Part shown: piece after piece, positions 35,122-42,733 of the stretch
Numbering within the stretch: the first letter of the stretch is position 1
Layout: each line of letters opens with the position of its first letter
DNA from: an uncultured Bacteroidales bacterium
Lineage (GTDB): Bacteria > Bacteroidota > Bacteroidia > Bacteroidales > P3
Assembly: GCA_905235855.1 (NCBI GenBank)
Contig: CAJONE010000001.1
Location: forward strand, 1-64,000
DNA length: 64,000 nt
Reading direction: 5' to 3'
Notes under the pieces: model-generated
The model's database searches: none
What the model was told of the DNA's origin: nothing
Seen by the model: the letters and a program-made list of their open reading frames with translations, nothing else
Made by a program: the position numbers and the translations under genes

Positions 35122-37531
35122 GATTAATAGTGTCAACCTTCCAAATGTAAATATGGATTCATTGCTACATGCAGTCAATGTCGATCCTTACGATATCTCG
35201 TTCTATTCATATTCCAAATTACTGGATGGGGTTGACAGTGAATATATTTGGTTAAGAAATGAGATTTTTATCCAGTTTACAGATACATCATTTTTTCTTA
35301 AAAACGTTGTGCCGATTCTGGATAAATATAGAGTCAGAACTTATTATTACGAAGGGGACAACGAATATAGGCTTGTGTGCGATGACGAAGGACTTATGAT
35401 GAGCTTAGCGAATTCACTGTATGGGCAGGATGGTGTAATATACTCAACTCCCGATTTCTATGGCACATTGAGATATGCAACTGCGGATCCGTACTATGGA
35501 CAACAGTGGGGATTGCATAATACGGGTGGCAATGGAGGTGTGGAGCATATAGACATAAAAGCGGAAGAGGCATGGTCGTATATTAGTAGATATGTTGCAT
35601 ATCCACAGAAAAACATAAAGGTAGCAGTGATTGACGATGGTGTAGAACCCCATGTTGATTTGTACAAAGAACACGGTCATTGTATGTTATTGTCAGGATA
35701 TACCGCCAATGGGGTCGGCACGGGGAGACCATTGTCAGATGGGGGACACGGGGAGTGTTGTGCCGGAATAATCGCAGCAATCCACAACAATATAGGGGTT
35801 GCGGGTGTGGCCACTGATTGCTACATTATTCCGATTAGAATATCAAAAAAGAACAAAAGAAACGGAGAAGAAAATCCCTTTTGTTCATCGTATATCGCTC
35901 GAGCGATAAAAAAATCATGGCAGGATTTGGGCGCAGATATTCTAAGTGTATCTTGGGGATTTGTTGAGAGTGATAAGATAACCGGAGCACTTAATACCGC
36001 ATTTATTCTTGGTCGTAACGGGAAAGGATGTCCAATATTTGCTGCAACTGGAAACCGAGGCTATCCATATGTCTCTTACCCAGCATCATTACCGAACGTC
36101 GTGGCAGTGGGAGCAATTGATAGGTGTGGCAACAGAATGGGAGATACTCCACCAGTTGCAAATGACCCTTGCCTACCAAACGCAGGTAGCAGTTTTGGGG
36201 CAGGACTTGGCGTTGTTGCTCCAGGGTTAGCTATTTATACAATAGATAGGGAAGGAGCTTACGGATTTAGTGGGAGTGATTATTATAGTTTTAGTGGTAC
36301 GTCTGCCACTTGCCCGCATATTTCTGGTATTGCGGCGCTGATGTTATTGGCGAGACCGGGGCTAAGCAGTTTTGAGGTGGATTCTATTATTGAAAAATCA
36401 GCTGAAAAGATACGAACCGACAGATATGCATACAATGTGAATGGAGCCAATGGTTTTTGGAGCTATGAATTAGGATACGGATTAGCAAATGCGGAAGAAG
36501 CTGTAAGACAAGCCGTTTGTGGTAATGCCGACTTTTATATTCGCGATAATGAATATCAGTCATCATTATCTTATTGCTCAAACCAGATATTTTATAATAA
36601 CTGGCAATGTGCATTTCTTGCTCGTGTTGAAGAAGGTCGTGAGATTATAGGTGAAGATGAAACGGATTACAATATCCGTGAGTTTGTTTCCCGTAACAAC
36701 AATGTGGCGATGAAGACCTACAACATTTTGCAGGAAAACATCAGAGACAACGTTGTGGCAGTTGACATGAGGCAAAACCGAGGTGACGGTATAGTGCGTA
36801 TTGCCTACAACTCCGCATCGAACGGTAGCGGAACGCATATCAGCGATGTAGCTAACGTATATTTGCAATTTGACTCCAGCATGCTCGCCGCTTGGCCTCG
36901 GGCGACAAGACATATAACGGTGTGTAGACAGGTGAACGACAGTGTGTTTGTGATTACAGACACAACCGCAACCTTCGACGGATTCCTGCTGGATACGGCA
37001 GAGACATACTTTATATCATCCTACGTTCGGTACCGCATACCACAGGCCGACAGCACGGAGCATCGGTTTTCGCTGAACTTTAGCATCGTGGATGGGGACA
37101 GCGTGTTCGCGGACGGGGACATAGACTATACCGTCATGTATGACGAGGCCGCCTATTTCAATGTCACCGCATACGAGGACATGACCGTGATAGCAGGGGA
37201 AACTTTTGAACTTTCGGCGGAGGCGGATGCTACAGATACAACCTTTGAATGGTACAATATGCAGGATATCTTGATTGGCGCTGGAGATCATATCTCTTTG
37301 AGTACAACAACGACACGGCAGTATTATGTACGCGGTTATTCTCCGTCCGACAACACCGTGGGTTACGACACCGTTACGGTTACCGTCAAGCACGGTATAA
37401 TCACAAAAATCACTCCAAATCCAGCCTACAATCAGGTGCTTGTGAAATATACCCTTGCCGATGATGTTACCAATCCTACAATATCGCTTAGAAACAGTTA
37501 TGGAATGGTGGTATACAGTGCCCCTGTCGGC

Positions 37532-37659
37532 ACGCACCCGTCGCTGTGTCACATAAATATCAAGACCATTGACGTGGTTCCGCTGCCGACAGGTAACTAT
37601 ACGGTAAGTCTTGAGGACAATGGTATTGTTCTGGATTCCAAAACCCTTGTTGTGCAATA
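37532..37659 (+). repeat. Repeat block B, right copy (end of the protease gene)
   Basis: The 3' end of the S8 protease gene, encoding the last strands of the T9SS sorting domain. Nearly identical to 33979-34106. This copy is in its natural context, continuous with the rest of the sorting domain, so it is the likely source of the left copy. Confidence 0.9.
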
Positions 37660-37691
37660 AACATATTATTCACCTTAAATATGGTACTATC

Positions 37692-38153
37692 ATGAAACCG
37701 AAGATTCTTTTTTTGGCAATTGCATTGTTTGGAATGCTTGTTGTCGGATGTGAAGATGAACCTCATGTTACAGACTCGTGTGATACTGTTCCTGGTATAG
37801 ATGACCCAACGGTTAAGTCCGTATGGGCGACCTCGGTTCCTGATTATTCCATAAAATTTACAGTATTGGACAGCAACTGGGTGCATTGCGATGTACACAA
37901 CGAGTCGGACTATACGTTTTCCTTCTTGGACAATTGCGATTACAAATATGAGTGGTATGACGGAAGCGACGATGCAATTTTAATACGTTTACAAAAGGAT
38001 GGAGTGGGTGTCTTGACAGATATATGCTGTAATGAAATCTATATCTTAGATTGGATTTCACAAGACAGTGTTGTTTTGTCATTTGGTGGAACTGTTATGG
38101 ATGAGGCATGTGAATGGTGTGTGTTCAATTTTTACTTACATAGAATACAATAG
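37692..38153 (+). CDS. Hypothetical lipoprotein, last intact gene of the island
   Basis: A 153-residue predicted lipoprotein. I use the ATG at 37692 because it starts the signal MKPKILFLAIALFGMLVVG followed by the lipobox Cys; the open frame upstream overlaps the protease gene. The mature protein has paired cysteines (HVTDSCDTVPG, LDNCDYKYEW, DICCNEIYIL, DEACEWCVFNFYL) and looks beta-rich, without a known domain. It follows the protease stop by 31 bases. Its last codons (FYLHRIQ) lie inside repeat block A, so block A begins within this gene. Confidence 0.65.
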   Translation: MKPKILFLAIALFGMLVVGCEDEPHVTDSCDTVPGIDDPTVKSVWATSVPDYSIKFTVLDSNWVHCDVHNESDYTFSFLDNCDYKYEWYDGSDDAILIRLQKDGVGVLTDICCNEIYILDWISQDSVVLSFGGTVMDEACEWCVFNFYLHRIQ

Positions 38154-38250
38154 CCGATGAAACGTTTTTGCCAATTCTTGATATTCAGTGTTCTCAATCT
38201 ATATGTACACTCTCAGACGTATATATACACAGCGAGTGGCAACCGCGTGC
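38131..38250 (+). repeat. Repeat block A, right copy
   Basis: Matches 33848-33967 at roughly four bases in five. It begins within the 3' end of the lipoprotein gene and covers the start of the small 53-residue frame. Confidence 0.75.
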
Positions 38251-38318
38251 TACTGGGAAAGGAGGATAGACATAATGTAACAATTACTCAATTCAAGGTT
38301 TCCCAAATCACTTTCTAA
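38157..38318 (+). pseudogene. Truncated secreted protein with signal peptide and SGNR motif
   Basis: A 53-residue frame: signal peptide MKRFCQFLIFSVLNLYVHS with cleavage before QTYIYTASGNRVLLGKE, then DRHNVTITQFKVSQITF and stop. Small Bacteroidales T9SS proteins often start with a signal peptide followed directly by a 'YxYDxSGNR' (Rhs-like) motif and end in a sorting domain; here the sorting domain is missing. The stop lies 22 bases before the sirtuin gene. I read it as a truncated member of that family, and as the counterpart of the left chimera, where the same start is joined to a sorting tail. Confidence 0.5.
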
Positions 38319-38340
38319 ATATATAAACATCTACTGAGCC

Positions 38341-39021
38341 ATGAAGAAAGTAGTAATCCTTACCGGGGCCGGCATAAGTGCCGAGAGCGGCATCAAGACT
38401 TTCCGCGACAGCGACGGCTTATGGGAAAATTATCGCGTTGAGGATGTGGCCACCCACGAGGCCTATCTGCGCAACCCGCAACTTGTGCTCGACTTCTACA
38501 ATGCACGCCGTCGCGAAGTGTTCAAAGCCAAACCCAACGAGGCACACCGACAACTGGTAAGGCTCGAGGAGAAGTATGACGTGCGAATAATCACCCAAAA
38601 CATCGACAACCTGCACGAACAGGCAGGGTCGACAAACGTGCTGCACCTGCATGGCGAACTGACAAAAGCCCGAAGCGACCGCAACGAGAATCTGATAATC
38701 GACATCGGAGAACAGGATATCCATCTCGGCGACAAGGCTCCCGACGGAGCTCAGCTGCGTCCGCACATAGTGTGGTTTGGCGAAGCAGTGCCAAACATCG
38801 AGCCAGCCGCTAAATTATGCGAAGAGGCCGACTTCTTCGTAGTCATCGGCACATCGATGAATGTATATCCCGCAGCCGGCCTAATACACTATGTGCCACA
38901 AACATCACCCTGCTGGCTCGTCGACCCTAAGGCAGTACCTATAAGCCGGACAATAAAAATAATTCAGGAGAAAGCCGGTACAGGTGTGAAACGGGTAGTT
39001 GACGAACTGTTGTCACTATAA
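38341..39021 (+). CDS. cobB: Zinc-site-less sirtuin, NAD-dependent protein deacylase
   Basis: A 226-residue sirtuin. GAGISAESGIKTFRDSDGLW (9-28) binds NAD, QNIDNLHEQAG (about 88-98) and the catalytic His in HLHGEL follow, and GTSMNVYPAAGLIHYVP near 178 closes the NAD site. Tyr53 and Arg56 in FYNARR match the Tyr-x-x-Arg pair that selects succinyl/malonyl-lysine in SIRT5/CobB. The four zinc-binding cysteines are absent: the segment after HGEL (TKARSDRNENLIIDIGEQ) has no Cys, and only two Cys occur in the whole protein. Some Bacteroidetes sirtuins show this too. It starts 22 bases after the island and has normal composition. Confidence 0.9.
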   Translation: MKKVVILTGAGISAESGIKTFRDSDGLWENYRVEDVATHEAYLRNPQLVLDFYNARRREVFKAKPNEAHRQLVRLEEKYDVRIITQNIDNLHEQAGSTNVLHLHGELTKARSDRNENLIIDIGEQDIHLGDKAPDGAQLRPHIVWFGEAVPNIEPAAKLCEEADFFVVIGTSMNVYPAAGLIHYVPQTSPCWLVDPKAVPISRTIKIIQEKAGTGVKRVVDELLSL

Positions 39022-39092
39022 GATACCGACAATGCCTGCAAGTTTTTAACATCAAAAAATAAAACATTTACAAATCACTAAATTTTTTTATT

Positions 39093-39803
39093 ATGAAAAA
39101 AACATTATCATTGATTGGATTAATCGCGATAGCGATGGTGGCCAACGCACAATTTACGCTGACTTACGACGGAAACCCAATTCCCGGTGAAGGACTCGAG
39201 CTGAGTACATCAAGCTGCGGCTCCGCTGTGGAAGAGGATGCCATTTTGGACATGACACTGACCAACACTTCCGACGCCCAGACCAAATGGGATATAATAA
39301 CCGAAGCCCCTGGCGGTAATACCTTCCGCGTGTCGGCAGTGTGTGCGGGTATAAGCTGCAGACCGGGTACGGAAAATTCCGCAACGCTTGCAGCCGGTGC
39401 AAACACCCTCATCTCGATTCATTTCGCCATTCCGACTGGAACCACTAACAACAAAACCGAAAACTTCACCTTCAGGCTGCACAATGTGACAAACGACGCA
39501 GACGACCTCTCATTCAACATATCACTGACCTATAGCAGCAATGGCATCGAGGTTGCCGGCATCGAAAAAATATCCAACGCCTACCCCAACCCTGCAGTGT
39601 CGAACGTGACCATAGACTTCGCTGTTGAAGGCAGTGCACAGCTGGTGCTGAACGACATCACAGGCCGTGAGGTTATGCAGCAAACTGTTTCAGGCAACGG
39701 CTCCATAGTCCTCAACGTGGAGAGTCTCCACAAAGGAGTATACCTCTACGGTATCCGGCAAGGCAACCGGCAATACGCCATGAAAAAACTGGTGGTTAAA
39801 TAA
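39093..39803 (+). CDS. Secreted protein with T9SS type A sorting domain
   Basis: A 236-residue T9SS cargo protein. Signal peptide MKKTLSLIGLIAIAMVANA, cleaved before QFTLTYDG. The middle (about 25-150) is one beta-sandwich-like domain with three Cys (TSSCGS, AVCAGISC) that I do not recognise. The last 80 residues are a full type A sorting domain: ISNAYPNPAVSNVTIDFAV (the PNP motif), LVLNDITGREVMQQTVSGNG and LHKGVYLYGIRQGNRQ, then MKKLVVK. It would be exported by Sec, passed through the T9SS, and released or attached to A-LPS. Stands alone between the sirtuin and flavodoxin genes. Confidence 0.8.
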   Translation: MKKTLSLIGLIAIAMVANAQFTLTYDGNPIPGEGLELSTSSCGSAVEEDAILDMTLTNTSDAQTKWDIITEAPGGNTFRVSAVCAGISCRPGTENSATLAAGANTLISIHFAIPTGTTNNKTENFTFRLHNVTNDADDLSFNISLTYSSNGIEVAGIEKISNAYPNPAVSNVTIDFAVEGSAQLVLNDITGREVMQQTVSGNGSIVLNVESLHKGVYLYGIRQGNRQYAMKKLVVK

Positions 39804-39854
39804 TTTTGACTTAGGGAGACACTGCCATCTCCGCAAACAAGAAACATTCCGAAA

Positions 39855-40424
39855 ATGAAACAGATTATTATGATGGCCATTGCAGCAATAGTCGGTTTAA
39901 GCAGCTGCAACCAAACCCAAGACCAAAACAACAAGGCAAATCAAAACGAACCACAGAAGGAGATGAAAACATTGGTAACCTACTTTTCCGCATCCGGAAC
40001 AACCAAAAGAGTTGCCGAACGGCTGGCCGAAACCATCAACGCCGACATTATGGAAATAGTACCCGAACAGCGCTACACCGACGCCGACCTGGACTGGAGA
40101 GACAAAACGTCGCGCTCGACCATAGAGATGCAGGACAAAACATTCCGTCCTGCCATAGCAAAAGGAGAACTTGATCCGGAAAACTACGATGTTATATGCA
40201 TCGGATTTCCGATATGGTGGTACACCTGCCCGACAATCATCAACACATTCATGGAGTCGTTTGACCACAGCGGCAAAACCATCATCCCTTTCGCCACATC
40301 GGGCGGCAGCTCCATCCACAAAGCCTGCGAGGACCTGAAAGCAGCCTACCCGGAAGCCAACTGGAAAGCCGGCAAACTGCTCAACAACGCTACCGAACAA
40401 GATTTGCTCGACTTAGTTAAATAA
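39855..40424 (+). CDS. Lipid-anchored flavodoxin
   Basis: A 189-residue protein with a lipoprotein signal (MKQIIMMAIAAIVGLSS then Cys18), a Gln/Asn-rich linker, and a complete flavodoxin-like domain from about residue 37: TYFSASGTTKRVAERLAE is the FMN phosphate loop, CIGFPIWWYTCPTIINTFME near 117 is the isoalloxazine loop, and FATSGGSSIHKACEDL near 148 follows. Cytoplasmic flavodoxins of this type are common; a lipoprotein form implies electron transfer or quinone/flavin chemistry at the outer face of the inner membrane or in the periplasm. An internal Met at residue 37 (MKTLVTYFS) could give a cytoplasmic form. Confidence 0.8.
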   Translation: MKQIIMMAIAAIVGLSSCNQTQDQNNKANQNEPQKEMKTLVTYFSASGTTKRVAERLAETINADIMEIVPEQRYTDADLDWRDKTSRSTIEMQDKTFRPAIAKGELDPENYDVICIGFPIWWYTCPTIINTFMESFDHSGKTIIPFATSGGSSIHKACEDLKAAYPEANWKAGKLLNNATEQDLLDLVK

Positions 40425-40479
40425 CCCGTAATACCAAGACGCATCAAATATCTTGACAACGTTATAACAATAGCAGAAA

Positions 40480-41382
40480 ATGCTTAATGCAAAACATGTT
40501 ACAAAGCGCTTCGGTGATTATTGCGCACTACGCGACGTGTCGATAGACGTGTCGCGGGGACGCATTTTCGGTCTGCTCGGACCAAACGGTGCCGGAAAAT
40601 CGACACTAATCCGAATCATCAACCAAATTCTATGGGCAGACGAGGGATCCATTGTTTTCGACGGACACCCCATCTGTCCCTCGGACGTTGAAAAGATAGG
40701 CTACCTGCCCGAAGAGCGTGGGCTCTACAAAAAAATGAAAGTTGGCGAGCAGGCAATGTATCTGGCACAACTGAAAGGACTTGCCCGAAACGAGGCTGAA
40801 AAACGGCTTCGCTGGTGGTTCAAACATCTCGATATTGACACATGGTGGAGTCGCAAGGTGGAAGAACTCTCCAAAGGAATGCAGCAGAAAGTGCAGTTTG
40901 TCACCACAGTGCTACACAATCCCAAACTGCTTATTTTCGATGAGCCGTTTAGCGGATTCGACCCCGTAAACGCCACCCTTCTGAAAAAAGAAATCTTAAA
41001 GCTGCGCGACGAAGGGGCCACGGTAATATTCTCGACGCACAACATGTCATCGGTTGAAGAAATCTGCGACGACATAGCCCTTATCAACCATGCCCAAGTG
41101 GTGCTCAAAGGCAATGTGAAAGAAATCCGCCAGTCATACCGTAAAAACCTCTATCACGTCGAATTGCGACACACGGTCGGCGAGATCGTGACTTTGTCCG
41201 ATTCTTTTGTCATAAAGAATTCAATTGACGTCAACGGTGTATATTCGGCAGACGTAGAGCTACCTCCAACTGCGGTGGCTAACGACCTTGTGGCAGCCTT
41301 AATGCCGCAAGGCCAGGTTACAGAATTGCACGAGATTCTTCCATCCATGAACGAAATATTTATCCAAGCAGTCAGCCAATGA
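40480..41382 (+). CDS. ABC transporter ATP-binding protein (NatA-like)
   Basis: A 300-residue ATPase. Walker A LLGPNGAGKSTLIRI at about 31-45, Q-loop near LPEERGLYKKM (about 75-85), signature ELSKGMQQKVQF at about 127-138, Walker B LLIFDEPFSGFDP at about 148-160, and the switch His in IFSTHNMSSVEEI near 188. The C-terminal 90 residues resemble the extension (DUF4162-like) of NatA-type Na+/drug exporters. It overlaps the permease gene by four bases (ATGA), so subunits are translated together. Confidence 0.92.
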   Translation: MLNAKHVTKRFGDYCALRDVSIDVSRGRIFGLLGPNGAGKSTLIRIINQILWADEGSIVFDGHPICPSDVEKIGYLPEERGLYKKMKVGEQAMYLAQLKGLARNEAEKRLRWWFKHLDIDTWWSRKVEELSKGMQQKVQFVTTVLHNPKLLIFDEPFSGFDPVNATLLKKEILKLRDEGATVIFSTHNMSSVEEICDDIALINHAQVVLKGNVKEIRQSYRKNLYHVELRHTVGEIVTLSDSFVIKNSIDVNGVYSADVELPPTAVANDLVAALMPQGQVTELHEILPSMNEIFIQAVSQ

Positions 41383-42707
41383 AGAAGATACTTTTGATTA
41401 TCAGTCGCGAATACCTTTCGCGAGTCAAAAAAAAGTCGTTCTGGATACTCACCATCGTGGTTCCATTGCTGCTTGCAGCTCTCTATGCCATACCCATATA
41501 CATGGCCATGAAACCACAGGAGAAGAGTACCGTTCTGGTAGTGGATGACACCGGACTATTTGGTGGAGCCTTCAAATCATCGAAAGAGATTGTTTACCGC
41601 TCGGCAGGCAGCCTCGACTATGCTCAGCGACGCATGGAAGAGGAGGACTCCGTTTCGGCCGTTCTCTACATACCCGCCCGTGAAACCACCATCCCCGGCG
41701 ATGCATTCCTATACTACACAGGCGATGTACCGACCGCCAACCTGCAAAGCAACGTGTCCGAACAACTACAAAGCCACATCCGTACCATCATATTGCAGGA
41801 CGTGTACGGCATAACCCAAGAAGAGTTCGACCAAGTGAACGCCACACGCATCAAACTGCACACCAAAGATTTAAAGACGGGGAAAGACGGTTTCCTCGAA
41901 GTGAAGATGGCTATAGGTCTGGTGCTGGGATTGATAATATTTTTCGTAGTGCTGACGTTTGGCGGCCAGGTGATGACAGGTGTGTCAGAGGAAAAAACAT
42001 CGCGAATTATCGAAGTAATCGTGTCGAGCGTAAAACCTTTCCAACTGATGATGGGAAAGGTCATCGGCATAGGCCTTGTAGGTCTGACGCAGTTTGTGCT
42101 TTGGATTGCGCTTTCCATGGTCGGACTGGCTGGCATACAGGCAGCCAACCCGGATTTGTTTGAGGCGGCAAAGTCGCGCCAAAACATGACCGAGTTGGCC
42201 ACCAAGGGAACCGATGCAGTTGAGCAGATGCAGGCGTTGAACGAAGCTCCCGTGGTGACGGAGATGGTTCAAGGCTTGACTGCCATCGATTTTCCGTTGA
42301 TTATCGCGATGTTCCTTGTCTATTTTGTGCTTGGGTATTTCTTCTATGCAACACTCTATGCCGGCGTTGGTGCCCTTGTCGATAGCGATACAAATGCACA
42401 ACAATTCTCGCTGCCTATCACAATCCCACTTATGTTGGTAATGATAATGATGCCAGCGATAATCAACGAGCCTTCTGGCTCGCTTTCCGTGTGGCTGTCG
42501 ATGATTCCATTCACCTCGCCCGTAGCAATGATGATCCGCATCCCGTTTGGGGTGCCAGTCTGGCAAGCAGCGGTGTCGATAGGCATCCTATTGCTCTTTG
42601 TGCCGCTCAACACATGGGTGGCCGGCCACATCTACAAACGCGGCATCTTGCTCTACGGAAAAAAAATCACCTACAAGGATATATTCTCCTGGTTTAAAAC
42701 TAATTAA
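41379..42707 (+). CDS. ABC-2 type permease (NatB-like)
   Basis: A 442-residue membrane subunit. One membrane segment at about 22-42 (FWILTIVVPLLLAALYAIPI) is followed by a large extracytoplasmic domain (about 45-180), then about five more segments: 185-205 (MAIGLVLGLIIFFVVLTFGG), 230-255, 305-330, 345-365 and 400-425. VTFGGQVMTGVSEEKTSRII-type sequence near 203-218 (GVSEEKTSRIIEVIVSS) is the hallmark of NatB-like ABC-2 permeases. Together with the ATPase it forms an exporter; the substrate (sodium or small molecules in the family) is not shown by the sequence. Confidence 0.9.
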   Translation: MKKILLIISREYLSRVKKKSFWILTIVVPLLLAALYAIPIYMAMKPQEKSTVLVVDDTGLFGGAFKSSKEIVYRSAGSLDYAQRRMEEEDSVSAVLYIPARETTIPGDAFLYYTGDVPTANLQSNVSEQLQSHIRTIILQDVYGITQEEFDQVNATRIKLHTKDLKTGKDGFLEVKMAIGLVLGLIIFFVVLTFGGQVMTGVSEEKTSRIIEVIVSSVKPFQLMMGKVIGIGLVGLTQFVLWIALSMVGLAGIQAANPDLFEAAKSRQNMTELATKGTDAVEQMQALNEAPVVTEMVQGLTAIDFPLIIAMFLVYFVLGYFFYATLYAGVGALVDSDTNAQQFSLPITIPLMLVMIMMPAIINEPSGSLSVWLSMIPFTSPVAMMIRIPFGVPVWQAAVSIGILLLFVPLNTWVAGHIYKRGILLYGKKITYKDIFSWFKTN

Positions 42708-42733
42708 CTAAATAACAAATAATTGTTTCAAAA

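Larger units (their letters stand above)
34867..37660 (+). pseudogene. Subtilisin-like (S8) secreted protease with T9SS sorting domain, frameshifted
   Basis: Two overlapping frames make one gene. Frame 1 (34867-35127) gives a signal peptide (MKHITLISIITFVILITIAG, then NISAQ) and a prodomain-like start ending DDEDDNIYD. Frame 2 is open from 35051 to 37660 and holds the prodomain remainder (INSVNLPNVNMDSLLHAV), the S8 domain and a type A sorting domain (about the last 85 residues). Counting from 35051, the triad is Asp195 (VAVIDDGV), His233 (GGHGECCAG) and Ser418 (GTSATCPHISG), all intact. The frames would join if an (AT)4 run at 35114-35121 gained one AT unit or a nearby base were lost. This may be a true pseudogene, phase variation or sequencing error. 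The peptidase half is AT-rich; from about 36.7 kb composition returns to that of the chromosome. Confidence 0.75.
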
